From the NCBI GenBank assembly GCA_002347285.1, contig DDXW01000027.1:1-48187 (forward strand): a stretch of DNA of 48,187 nt. Reading direction: 5' to 3'. Numbering within the stretch: position 1 is the first letter of the stretch; every line of letters starts with the position of its first letter. This DNA is from Rhodocyclaceae bacterium UBA2250 (GTDB lineage: Bacteria; Pseudomonadota; Gammaproteobacteria; Burkholderiales; Rhodocyclaceae). Below are positions 20,011-27,632 of this stretch, one piece after another. A program made the position numbers and the translations under genes. The notes below the pieces were generated by a model, which made no database searches, was not told the origin of the DNA, and saw only the letters and a program-made list of their open reading frames with translations.

Positions 20011-20472
20011 TCAGCTCTTGCCGGTGCTGCCGAAGCCGCCGGCGCCGCGATGGGATTCCTCGAAACTGTCGACCACGTTGAAGGCCACCTGCAGTACCGG
20101 CACCACGACCAACTGGGCGATGCGGTCGAGCGGATTCAGCGCGAACACTTCGTGGCCGCGGTTCCACATCGAAACGAAGATTTCTCCCTGATAATCGGAG
20201 TCGATCAGGCCGACCAGGTTGCCGAGCACGATGCCGTGCTTGTGACCGAGACCCGAGCGCGGCAGGATCATGGCGGCCATGCCGGGATCGGCGAGATGGA
20301 TCGCGATGCCGGCAGGCACGAGCATCGTCTCGCCGGGATGCAGGCGCACCGGCGCCTCGATGCAGGCCCGCAAGTCCATGCCCGCCGCCCCGGGCGTTGC
20401 GTAATGCGGCGCGTGTTCGCCTTTCGCGTCTTTGAGGCGCGCATCGAGGATGCGGACGTCAATCGTGGGCAT
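20011..20472 (-). CDS. dut: Deoxyuridine 5'-triphosphate nucleotidohydrolase
   Basis: A 153-residue homotrimeric dUTPase, which hydrolyses dUTP to dUMP, keeping uracil out of DNA and feeding thymidylate synthesis. The five family motifs are visible: AAGMDLRA, PRSGLG, GLIDSDYQGEI with the catalytic Asp, DRIAQLVV and the C-terminal P-loop-like GAGGFGSTG. It overlaps the end of coaBC by 14 bases, the same order as in E. coli. Confidence 0.97.
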   Translation of the reverse strand: MPTIDVRILDARLKDAKGEHAPHYATPGAAGMDLRACIEAPVRLHPGETMLVPAGIAIHLADPGMAAMILPRSGLGHKHGIVLGNLVGLIDSDYQGEIFVSMWNRGHEVFALNPLDRIAQLVVVPVLQVAFNVVDSFEESHRGAGGFGSTGKS

Positions 20473-21658
20473 TCATCATCTTCGCAATGTGGCGCACGAT
20501 GGCGCGTGCCACGGTCAATTTGTCGCCCGGCGCGAGGGGGTGCGTCCCCGCGGCATCGAACAGGGTGACGGCGTTGCTGTCGCCGCCGAGGCCGTCCCGC
20601 ACCAGGTTGCCGACCACCAGCGGCAGGTGTTTCGCCTGCCGCTTGCCTTCGGCGTACTCGGCCAGGTTCCGGCTTTCGGCGGCGAAGCCGACACAGAACG
20701 GCGCGCCGGGGCGCTCCGCCACCTCGGCGAGGATGTCGGGATTCGCCGCCAGTTCGAGCGTCAGCGCCGCGGCGCCCTTCTTGATCTTGTGTTCGGCCGG
20801 CGCGGCGGGGCGGTAGTCGGCGACGGCCGCCACCGCGATGAAGATGTCCGCCGGCAACGCGTCCAGATTGGCCAGCACCGCGTCGCGCATCTGCAAGGCG
20901 CTCTGCACGTCGATGCGCCGCACGCCCGCTGGCGTCGGCAGGCTCACCGGCCCCGCCACCAGCGTCGTCGCCGCACCGGCCTCCGCGCAGGCGCGCGCGA
21001 GCGCGAAGCCCATCTTGCCGGAGCTTGAATTCGTCAGCCCGCGCACCGGATCGAGCGCCTCGAAGGTCGGCCCGGCGGTCAGCACCACGCGCTTGCCGGC
21101 GAGCAGCTTCGGCTGGAGGATGGCGACCAGCGCGGCGAAGATTTCCTGCGCCTCGAGCATGCGCCCCGCGCCGACTTCGCCGCAGGCCTGTTCGCCGCTG
21201 GCCGGACCGAGGATGGCCACGCCGTCGGCGGCCAGCTGGACGACGTTGCGTTGCGTCGCCGGGTTTTCCCACATCTGGCGATTCATCGCCGGCGCCACCA
21301 GCAGGGGGCAATCGCGGGCAAGGCAGAGATTGGCGAGCAGGTCGTCGGCCAGGCCATTGGCGAGCTTCGCGAGGAAGTCGGCCGTCGCCGGCGCGACGAT
21401 CACCGCGTCTGCCCCGCGCGAAAGGTCGATGTGCGCCATCCCGTTATCCTGCGCGGCTTCCCAGAGGGAAGTCAGCACCGGCCGGCCGGTCAGGGCCTGG
21501 AAGGTCAGCGGGGCGACGAAGCGCGTCGCCGCTTCGGTCATGACGACATCGATGCGCGCCCCCGCCTTGCCGAGCAGGCGCGCCAACTCGCAGGCCTTGT
21601 AGGCCGCGATGCCGCCGGTAACGCCGAGCACGAAGCGCTTGTCTTGCAGTTCGCCCAT
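20459..21658 (-). CDS. coaBC: Bifunctional phosphopantothenoylcysteine decarboxylase/synthetase
   Basis: A 399-residue two-domain enzyme of coenzyme A synthesis. The CoaC half (residues 1-190) is an FMN decarboxylase: GVTGGIAAYKACEL, HIDLSRGADAVIVAPATADF with the catalytic His, PAMNRQMW, and GEQACGEVGAGRM with the active Cys. The CoaB half begins at VVLTAGPTFEALDPVRGLTN and includes AAVADYRP and the CTP-site FAAES region. It leads the coaBC-dut(-cytochrome c4) set and is divergent from radC with only 41 bases between. The panBCD genes for the earlier pathway steps are also in this window (40-42 kb). Confidence 0.96.
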   Translation of the reverse strand: MGELQDKRFVLGVTGGIAAYKACELARLLGKAGARIDVVMTEAATRFVAPLTFQALTGRPVLTSLWEAAQDNGMAHIDLSRGADAVIVAPATADFLAKLANGLADDLLANLCLARDCPLLVAPAMNRQMWENPATQRNVVQLAADGVAILGPASGEQACGEVGAGRMLEAQEIFAALVAILQPKLLAGKRVVLTAGPTFEALDPVRGLTNSSSGKMGFALARACAEAGAATTLVAGPVSLPTPAGVRRIDVQSALQMRDAVLANLDALPADIFIAVAAVADYRPAAPAEHKIKKGAAALTLELAANPDILAEVAERPGAPFCVGFAAESRNLAEYAEGKRQAKHLPLVVGNLVRDGLGGDSNAVTLFDAAGTHPLAPGDKLTVARAIVRHIAKMMNAHD

Positions 21659-21664
21659 GACAGA

Positions 21665-21695
21665 TAGAATCCGCTTTTCGGAGCGAAAGATTCTA
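21665..21695. promoter_or_regulatory. Symmetric -10-like inverted repeat between coaBC and radC
   Basis: TAGAATC (21665-21671) and its exact complement GATTCTA (21689-21695) lie symmetrically between the divergent starts. Each strand thus carries a TAGAAT -10 box about 30 bases before its gene. The -35 matches are poor on both strands. The two promoters, if real, would interpenetrate. Confidence 0.4.
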
Positions 21696-21699
21696 ACCC

Positions 21700-22380
21700 A
21701 TGGCGATTACCGACTGGCCCGACGACCAGCGCCCGCGCGAGCGTCTGCTCGAACAGGGCGCGGCCGCATTGAGCGACGCCGAGCTGCTGGCGATCTTCCT
21801 GCGCGTCGGCGTGAAAGGCATGAGCGCGGTCGATCTGGCGCGCACCCTGCTCGGCCAGTTCGGCCACAGCCTGGCCCGCCTCGCGGCGGCGACGCCGCAG
21901 GAACTCACCCGCGTCAATGGCATCGGCCCGGCCAAGGCGGCGCAACTGGTCGCCACGCTCGAGCTCGCCCGCCGCGGCCTGCGCGAGGAAATGCGCACGC
22001 GCCCGGCCCTGGGTGCCCCGGCCGCGGTACGCGACTGGCTGCGGCTCAGACTGGCACCGCTGCACCATGAAGTGTTTCTCGCGCTGTGGCTCGATGCGCA
22101 AAACCGTCTGATCGCCGACGACGAGCTGTTCCGCGGCACGCTGACCCAGACTTCGGTCTATCCGCGCGAGGTGGTCAAGCAGGCGCTCGCGCGCAACGCC
22201 GCCGCCGTGATCCTCGCCCACAACCACCCGTCGGGCATGGCCGAACCTTCCGCCGCCGACGAGCTGCTCACCCGCAGCCTCAAGGAGGCGCTGGGGCTCG
22301 TCGACGTGCGTCTGCTCGACCACTTCATCGTCGCCGGCAATGCCGTGCCGCTGTCGTTCGCCGAACGCGGACTGCTATAA
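21700..22380 (+). CDS. radC: RadC family JAB1/MPN-domain protein
   Basis: A 226-residue RadC homologue. An N-terminal helix-hairpin-helix region (RVNGIGPAKAAQLVATLELA) is followed by the JAMM metalloenzyme signature: LTQTSVYPREVVKQALARNA, then HNHPSG and the Asp about ten residues later (AEPSAAD). Despite its name the family has no proven repair role in E. coli; the JAMM motif suggests a zinc-dependent hydrolase. The chromosomal location between coaBC and rpmB is the same as in many proteobacteria, which argues for the housekeeping copy rather than a mobile one. Confidence 0.95.
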   Translation: MAITDWPDDQRPRERLLEQGAAALSDAELLAIFLRVGVKGMSAVDLARTLLGQFGHSLARLAAATPQELTRVNGIGPAKAAQLVATLELARRGLREEMRTRPALGAPAAVRDWLRLRLAPLHHEVFLALWLDAQNRLIADDELFRGTLTQTSVYPREVVKQALARNAAAVILAHNHPSGMAEPSAADELLTRSLKEALGLVDVRLLDHFIVAGNAVPLSFAERGLL

Positions 22381-22399
22381 AAAATACCTGCAAAAACGC

Positions 22400-22429
22400 T
22401 TGCTTGTGTCCCGAACCCTCTTGTAGAAT
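22400..22429 (+). promoter_or_regulatory. Predicted rpmB-rpmG promoter
   Basis: TTGCTT (22400-22405), 18-bp spacer, TAGAAT (22424-22429). The expected start near 22437 gives a 35-nt leader to rpmB. It begins 20 bases after the radC stop. Confidence 0.65.
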
Positions 22430-22471
22430 GTGCGGCTTTCCAAGTTCCGAAGCTTCTTCTGGAGTTCAACT

Positions 22472-22708
22472 ATGTCCCGCGTCTGCCAAGTGACGGGCAA
22501 GGCCCCGATGGTGGGGAACCATGTGTCCCACGCCAACAACAAGACCAAGCGCCGCTATCTGCCCAACCTGCAGAACCGCCGGTTCTGGGTCGAATCCGAA
22601 AACCGCTGGGTGCGTCTGCGCGTCTCGAACGCCGGCCTGCGCACCATCGACAAGAAAGGCATCGACGTCGTTCTCGCCGAGCTGCGCGAACGCGGCGAGG
22701 CCGTTTAA
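22472..22708 (+). CDS. rpmB: 50S ribosomal protein L28
   Basis: A 78-residue L28 (MSRVCQVTGKAPMVGNHVSH, then NNKTKRRYLPNLQNRRFW). A GTG upstream gives 14 extra residues, but the ATG at 22472 preceded by CTGGAG matches the family N-terminus. It forms the standard rpmB-rpmG operon with a 17-base gap. Confidence 0.98.
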   Translation: MSRVCQVTGKAPMVGNHVSHANNKTKRRYLPNLQNRRFWVESENRWVRLRVSNAGLRTIDKKGIDVVLAELRERGEAV

Positions 22709-22725
22709 CCTGAAAGGCAAAGACC

Positions 22726-22896
22726 ATGGCAGCCAAAGGCGGACGTGAAAAGATCAAGCTCGAATCCACCGCGGGAACCGGGCACTTCTACACCACCAGC
22801 AAGAACAAGCGCACCACTCCGGAAAAGCTGGAGTTCATGAAGTACGACCCGAAAGCGCGCAAGCACGTGCTCTACAAGGAAATCAAGCTGAAATAA
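22726..22896 (+). CDS. rpmG: 50S ribosomal protein L33
   Basis: A 56-residue L33 (MAAKGGREKIKLESTAGTGH, then FYTTSKNKRTTPEKLEFMKY). It has no CxxC pairs, so it is the zinc-independent form. AAAGGC lies ten bases before the ATG. It is cotranscribed with rpmB and followed by a terminator. The frame is short and easily missed. Confidence 0.98.
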   Translation: MAAKGGREKIKLESTAGTGHFYTTSKNKRTTPEKLEFMKYDPKARKHVLYKEIKLK

Positions 22897-22916
22897 TTTC
22901 AGCCAGCTTCCCGCGC

Positions 22917-22950
22917 AAACGCCAGCCATCGAGCTGGCGTTTTTGTTTTT
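22917..22950 (+). terminator. Rho-independent terminator of rpmBG
   Basis: AAACGCCAGC, loop CATCGA, GCTGGCGTTT, then TTGTTTTT. A 10-bp stem 20 bases after rpmG. Confidence 0.92.
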
Positions 22951-23280
22951 CAGACGCTGAAAGAAAAAAAGAAGCGGTGCAGATCGCCGAGAAACGTTGT
23001 CGCGCGAGCCTGAGGGAAGGAATCTCGGCGGCAAACGGTGGAGGAGGTCATCTAGAAGGCCAAGATCAGGGGGGACATGGCAATCTATCTGTCGGCGACC
23101 CGATGCTAACGCACCGCTTCTTGCCTTCTATATATCAAGAGCCGTGCCAGCGGCACGACCAAGCCGCATTGTCCCTATTATTCATTTAGTTATAGAAACA
23201 GGACGGCGTTACTGGCACGGAGCAGCGGCGGCCAGAACACTGCCAAACTGCCATCATGGCAGTTTTTTGTGCCATAACTT
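22951..23280 (+). other. Non-coding stretch with hairpins, possible small RNA
   Basis: This 330-base region has no convincing gene; frames crossing it have no family features. It is richer in A and T than its surroundings. It holds a perfect small hairpin CGTGCC-AGC-GGCACG (23143-23157) just after CTATATATC, and a terminator-like stem AAACTGCCA-TCA-TGGCAGTTT followed by three further T (23245-23268). The T-run favours plus-strand transcription, which is antisense to nothing annotated upstream. A small RNA between about 23130 and 23268 would explain both; no clear -35 box was found. The stem could also weakly terminate the minus-strand regulator gene. Confidence 0.35.
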
Positions 23281-24639
23281 TCATGACTGGTGCAAGCTGC
23301 GCAGCTTGCGGTACAAGGTACGCTCGCTGATGCCGAGCTCTTCCGCCAGCGCCCGGCGATTGCCGCGATGCGCCGTGAGGCGTTCGCGCAGGGCGGATTC
23401 CTCGATCTCAGCAAGTGTCGCCGACGGCTTGCCGGCCACCGCTGCCGCCTGCGGCGGGGAACCCGCCATCGCCGCCGCGCCAGCGCCGGATTTCTCCTCG
23501 CCGCGCACTGCGGCCGCCTGCACTTCCGCAGGCAGGTGCTCGGGCAGGATGACGTCCCCGTCGCACAGCAGGGTGGCACGCTCCAGGACATTGCGCAGCT
23601 CGCGCACGTTGCCCGGGTAGTCGTAACGCACCAGGCAGGCCAGAGCGGCTGGAGACAGCCGGATGGGACGGCCGGGCGCCACCCGCGACAGCAGGGTTTC
23701 CGCCAGCAGGGGCACGTCATCGAGCCGCTCGCGCAGCGGGGGCAGGCTGATCGGGAAGGTGTTCAGACGGAAATAGAGATCCTGACGGAAGCGCCCCTCC
23801 TCAACCATCGAGCGCAGATTGCGGTGCGTGGCGGAAATCAGGCGCACGTCCGCCTTGAGGAACTCATTGGCGCCGACGCGCCGGAAGGCACCGGTCTCCA
23901 ACAGCCGCAACAGCTTCACCTGCATCCCGAGCGGAATGTCGCCGAGTTCGTCGAGGAAGAGCGTGCCGCCCCTGGCCGCCTCGACCAGACCGATGCGCCG
24001 GCCGGCCGCGCCGGTGAACGATCCTTTCTCATGACCGAACAGCTCGCTTTCGAACAGCGTCTCGGTCAGACCGGAGCAATCGACCGCGATGAACGGCCGC
24101 TCGGCGCGGCGGCTCGCATCGTGGATCGCCTTCGCGACGAGCTCCTTGCCGGTGCCGGACTCGCCCTGCAGCATGGCCGTCGCATCGGAAGGAGCAACGC
24201 GGGACATCTGTTCGAGCATGCGGCGAAATGCCGGCGAGCGGCCGATCAGCGTATGGGTGTCCGGCTGGCCGTAGGTTCCGCCGAGCGGCTCCATCTTCTC
24301 GATGAAATAAGCGATGTCGCCCTCCTCGGTGCGAACCGGCGCCAGCTCGATGTCGACATAGGCCTCGCCGTGCGGCGTATGATGCAGATGCAAGACGCGC
24401 TCGCGGCGTCCGGAAGCCAGGCTGCGTTTGAGCGGACAGGTCTCGCCGGCCTTGTCGCAAGGGGCGTTGTAGCGGTGCGACACCGCATAGCAGGTCTGCC
24501 CCTCCAGCACCTGCCCAGTGCCGAACTTGCGGCGATAGGCCTTATTCGCCGCCAGGATGCGGTATTCGGTGTCGCACAGGATGTGGGGTTCGGGAAGGGT
24601 ATCGAGATACGAGACCAACTCTGCAGGTGGTTGCTTCAT
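23281..24639 (-). CDS. Sigma-54-dependent activator with cysteine-containing PAS domain
   Basis: A 452-residue enhancer-binding protein. Residues about 8-120 form a PAS domain with an unusual cysteine set, Cys50, Cys61 and Cys68 (GQTCYAVSHRYNAPCDKAGE, then TCPL), which suggests redox, metal or sulfur sensing. The AAA+ domain has Walker A GESGTGKE (159-166), the sigma-54 loop as GSFTGA (206-211; Ser replaces the usual Ala) and GTLFLDELGDIP. A Fis-type helix-turn-helix ends the protein (GNRRALAEELGISERTLYRK). There is no receiver domain, so it is not a two-component regulator. The ATG at 24639, preceded by AGGA, gives the natural PAS start; a longer frame adds 28 unlikely residues. It is divergent from a TDT transporter that has a sigma-54 promoter-like site. 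Confidence 0.93.
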   Translation of the reverse strand: MKQPPAELVSYLDTLPEPHILCDTEYRILAANKAYRRKFGTGQVLEGQTCYAVSHRYNAPCDKAGETCPLKRSLASGRRERVLHLHHTPHGEAYVDIELAPVRTEEGDIAYFIEKMEPLGGTYGQPDTHTLIGRSPAFRRMLEQMSRVAPSDATAMLQGESGTGKELVAKAIHDASRRAERPFIAVDCSGLTETLFESELFGHEKGSFTGAAGRRIGLVEAARGGTLFLDELGDIPLGMQVKLLRLLETGAFRRVGANEFLKADVRLISATHRNLRSMVEEGRFRQDLYFRLNTFPISLPPLRERLDDVPLLAETLLSRVAPGRPIRLSPAALACLVRYDYPGNVRELRNVLERATLLCDGDVILPEHLPAEVQAAAVRGEEKSGAGAAAMAGSPPQAAAVAGKPSATLAEIEESALRERLTAHRGNRRALAEELGISERTLYRKLRSLHQS

Positions 24640-24741
24640 GACAATCCTGGCCCAAGTCAATAACGACAGAAGGAATGACAGAATTATGCCAGTTTCGTCA
24701 CGTCGAGCGATCCCTTCAGGCAAAGATTGGCTTCTACAGGC

Positions 24742-24758
24742 TGGAACGCAAAGTGCTT
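24742..24758 (+). promoter_or_regulatory. Sigma-54 promoter candidate for the TDT transporter
   Basis: TGGAACGCAAAGTGCTT has the invariant GG-N10-GC arrangement and matches the consensus TGGCACG-N4-TTGCW apart from two positions. It lies 58 bases before the transporter ATG and 100 bases from the start of the divergent sigma-54 activator gene. A TATAAT (24770-24775) with no good -35 box is also present. Confidence 0.6.
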
Positions 24759-24815
24759 AAGCGAATGCTTATAATCCTTCGCCACTCCCTCCTTTCGACC
24801 TGAGGCGCCCCCGCC

Positions 24816-25793
24816 ATGAACGCCCCGACTCCTTCCAGCAGCCAGCAGCAACGTCTCGAACACTTCCCGGTTTCCTTCTTCGCGATGGTCATGGGAACAA
24901 CCGGTCTCGCCATTGCCTGGAAGAAGGCCCACCAGGTGCTCGGCACCCCGGAGGCCGTGGGTTGCATCCTCAGCTGGTGGGCGCTGATCCTGTTCGCCCT
25001 CCTGGCGATCGGCTACCTGGCCAAGGCGATCAAGCACTGGGGCGCGGTGAAGCATGAGTTCGCCCATCCGATCCGCCTCAACTTCTTCCCGGCCTTCTCG
25101 ATTTCGCTGCTGCTGCTCGCCATCGCCTTCACCGAAAGCCTGCCGGGCGTGGCCTCCCTCCTCTGGACGGCGGGCGCCATCGTGCACCTGGCCTTCACCC
25201 TGACGGTGATGAGCAGCTGGATCCACCATACGCGCTACGACATCAAGCACGCCAACCCGGCCTGGTTCATCCCGGTGGTCGGCAACATCATCGTGCCGAT
25301 CGCCGGCGTGACGTTCGCGCCGATCGAGATTTCGTGGTTCTTCTTCAGCATCGGCCTCGTCTTCTGGCTCGTGCTGATGACCATCGTCATGAACCGGCTG
25401 TTCTTCCACGAGCCGCTGCCCGAGCGTCTGACGCCGACGCTGTTCATCCTGATCGCGCCGCCCGCCGTCGGCTTCATCGCCTGGGTCAGGCTCAACGGCG
25501 GCGAGATCGGCCCCTTCGCGCGCATCCTCTACCACGTCGCGCTGTTCCTGACGCTGCTGCTGGCCAGCAACGCGCTGCGCTTTTTCCGCATCCGCTTCTT
25601 CCTGTCGACCTGGGCCTACTCCTTCCCGCTCGCGGCGATGACCATCGCCACGCTGGTGATGGCCGAGCAGAACGGCGGCCTGTTCGTGCCGCTGGGCTGG
25701 GTGCTGCTGGCGGCGCTCTCCGTCGTGCTGCTGCTGCTCACGCTGCGCACCGCGCAGGGCGTGCTGCGCGGCGAGATCTGCGTTCCCGAATAG
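24816..25793 (+). CDS. TDT/SLAC1-family transporter (tellurite-resistance/dicarboxylate type)
   Basis: A 325-residue inner-membrane protein with about ten hydrophobic helices and the family opening LEHFPVSFFAMVMGTTGLAI. The TDT family includes TehA, Mae1 malate permease, plant SLAC1 anion channels and the yeast sulfite exporter Ssu1; bacterial relatives have been proposed to export sulfite in sulfur oxidisers. Here the divergent activator has a Cys-rich PAS domain and a sulfide dehydrogenase cluster lies about 5.5 kb away, so sulfite or another sulfur anion is a reasonable candidate substrate, but sequence does not fix it. The stop is separated from that of convergent mscS only by a repeat copy. 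Confidence 0.87.
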   Translation: MNAPTPSSSQQQRLEHFPVSFFAMVMGTTGLAIAWKKAHQVLGTPEAVGCILSWWALILFALLAIGYLAKAIKHWGAVKHEFAHPIRLNFFPAFSISLLLLAIAFTESLPGVASLLWTAGAIVHLAFTLTVMSSWIHHTRYDIKHANPAWFIPVVGNIIVPIAGVTFAPIEISWFFFSIGLVFWLVLMTIVMNRLFFHEPLPERLTPTLFILIAPPAVGFIAWVRLNGGEIGPFARILYHVALFLTLLLASNALRFFRIRFFLSTWAYSFPLAAMTIATLVMAEQNGGLFVPLGWVLLAALSVVLLLLTLRTAQGVLRGEICVPE

Positions 25794-25815
25794 CCGCCCC
25801 GCCGGCGCCGAGTTT
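25794..25815 (+). repeat. CCGAGTTT dispersed repeat filling a convergent intergenic gap
   Basis: CCGCCCCGCCGGCGCCGAGT plus TT occupies exactly the space between the TDT transporter stop (TAG ending 25793) and the mscS stop (starting 25816). No other terminator is seen here. Confidence 0.82.
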
Positions 25816-27093
25816 CTATTTCTCCAGCAGACGTACCTCGCGCTGCGGGAAGGGGATCTCGATGCCCGCGGTCTGGAAGGCCTTCCAGACCGCGAGATGG
25901 ATGTCCGACTTGACCTGCAGCGAACCCTCTTCCGGATCGCCGATCCAGAAGCCCAGTTCGAGGTTGATGCCGGAATCGGCGAAAGCCGTCACGAAGGCCT
26001 TCGGCGGCGGATCGGCCAGCACGCGCGGCTGCGCCCGCGCGGCCTCGACGAGGATCGCCATCGCGCGCTCGAGGTCGGTGCCGTAGGCCACCTGTACCTG
26101 CGTGCCGATGCGCACCTTCGGGTCGGTGAAGGTTTCGTTGGTGATCACCGAGCCGACCAGCATTTCGTTCGGCACGATCATCTCGACGCCGGTCAGGCCC
26201 CGCAGCAGCGTGTAGCGCGTGGTGATGCGCTTGACGACGCCGCGCTCGGCGCCGACCGAGATCAGGTTGCCGAGGCGGATCGAGCGGTCGAGCAGGATGA
26301 TGAAACCGGAAACGTAGTTCGCCGCGATCTTCTGCAGGCCGAAACCGAGGCCGACGCCGAGCGCGCCGCCGAACACCGACAGCGTGGTCAGGTCGATGCC
26401 GACCGCCGGCAGGCCGATCAGCACCGCCAGCAGGATCAGCAGCGCGCGCGCCACGCGCGACAGCACCTGCCGCAGGTTGGCATCGAGGCCTTGCGCTCCC
26501 ATCAGCCGCGCCTCGACGAGGCCGCCGAGCCAGAGCGCCACCAGCAGCGTCGCGAGCACCGCGCCCGCTCCCTGCATGATCTGCCAGAGCGAGAGCTTGC
26601 TCTTGCCGAGCGCGAATTGCACGCCGTCCAGTGCCGCGATCAACTCCGGCAGCACGCCGAGGATGTGCAGGGCGACCACGCTCCAGGCCAGCAGCGCGAA
26701 GCTGCGTTCGAAGGCGGCGAGCCAGGGCGCGCTCGCCGAAAAGGTCTGGCGCACGACGAACATCACCGCGCGGATCGCCACCAGCGATACGAGCAGCGGC
26801 AGCGCGAGGTTGAGCAGATTGACGTGATGCCATTGCGCCAGCAGCGGGCGCGCGGCCAGCACGAGGAGCAGCATCGCCGTCGGCGGCGCGATACGCTTCA
26901 GGCCGCGGCGCCCGAAGGCATGCACCGCGCTTTCGCCCCCCCGCGCGACCAGCCTGCGCTCGAGCCAGCGGCCGATCAGCCAGCCGAGCAGCAGGCAGAG
27001 CGCCAGCACCCCGGCCTGCCACAGCACGTCCGGATTCTGCAGATCTTCCCAGAGATCGATCAGCAGGCCGCCGATGCGGGTGTCGCCCTTCAC
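25816..27093 (-). CDS. MscS-family mechanosensitive ion channel
   Basis: A 425-residue inner-membrane protein. Several hydrophobic helices in the first 250 residues lead to the MscS pore helix and beta domain: LSVFGGALGVGLGFGLQKIA, NYVSGFIILLDRSIR, GVVKRITTRYTLLRG and VPNEMLVGSVITN. MscS channels release solutes during hypo-osmotic shock; this longer form resembles the YbdG/YjeP-like subfamilies with extra helices. It starts with GTG at 27093, overlapping the upstream stop as GTGA. It is the last gene of a compact operon beginning at dedA. Confidence 0.93.
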   Translation of the reverse strand: MKGDTRIGGLLIDLWEDLQNPDVLWQAGVLALCLLLGWLIGRWLERRLVARGGESAVHAFGRRGLKRIAPPTAMLLLVLAARPLLAQWHHVNLLNLALPLLVSLVAIRAVMFVVRQTFSASAPWLAAFERSFALLAWSVVALHILGVLPELIAALDGVQFALGKSKLSLWQIMQGAGAVLATLLVALWLGGLVEARLMGAQGLDANLRQVLSRVARALLILLAVLIGLPAVGIDLTTLSVFGGALGVGLGFGLQKIAANYVSGFIILLDRSIRLGNLISVGAERGVVKRITTRYTLLRGLTGVEMIVPNEMLVGSVITNETFTDPKVRIGTQVQVAYGTDLERAMAILVEAARAQPRVLADPPPKAFVTAFADSGINLELGFWIGDPEEGSLQVKSDIHLAVWKAFQTAGIEIPFPQREVRLLEK

Positions 27094-27632
27094 GGCCGGG
27101 CCTCCGCGAACGGCGCCGCCTCGTCGCGGTGGCGCCGCCAGTTGGCGAGATAGGCGCGCGCCAGCGCCGGATTGCCGCGCAGGATCAGCACATTCTCGGC
27201 ATTGCGCGCCTGCGCCGAATAAGTGAAGTTGTAGCTGCCGGTGATGACCACGGGATTCTTTCCTTCTGCATCGATGAGCAGGATTTTATTGTGCGCCGCC
27301 GTGTAGCGGGTCTCCAGCCGTACCGGAATCCCCGCCGCGTGGAGTTGCGGCACCAGCGAGTTCTCGCCCTTCGTCACCATTTCGCGGTCGGCCAGCAGTT
27401 CCACCCGCACGTCGCGGCCGTGCGCCTCGGCGAGGGCGCGCGCGATGCTGCGACTGGTGATCAGGAAGGCCTGGACGTGGATCGTCCGGCGCGCCGCGCC
27501 GATCTCGCGCAGCAACGCACCCTCGGCGTCGTCCCACGGCGTGAACAACACCTCGGCCGTACCCGTCGCCGGCAGTTCGGCGGCCGGCGCCAACGGCACG
27601 ACCAGCGCCAGCAGGAACAACCAGCGCCTCAT
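27090..27632 (-). CDS. Phospholipase D-like nuclease family protein, exported
   Basis: A 180-residue protein with a signal peptide (MRRWLFLLALVVPLAPA) and one HKD motif: H-N-K-x4-D followed by GSYNFTYSAQARNAENVL. Single-HKD proteins such as the Nuc endonuclease of Salmonella act as dimers that cut phosphodiester bonds in DNA; a periplasmic nuclease is the likeliest role here, though a phospholipid substrate cannot be ruled out. Longer frames exist upstream but run over rsmB. Start and stop both overlap neighbours by four bases (ATGA with rsmB, GTGA with mscS). Confidence 0.87.
   Translation of the reverse strand: MRRWLFLLALVVPLAPAAELPATGTAEVLFTPWDDAEGALLREIGAARRTIHVQAFLITSRSIARALAEAHGRDVRVELLADREMVTKGENSLVPQLHAAGIPVRLETRYTAAHNKILLIDAEGKNPVVITGSYNFTYSAQARNAENVLILRGNPALARAYLANWRRHRDEAAPFAEARP

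Noticed and set aside
23215..23231. TGGCACGGAGCAGC as a sigma-54 promoter
   Set aside because: The -24-like element is good, but the GG to GC spacing is one base short and no gene follows on that strand.
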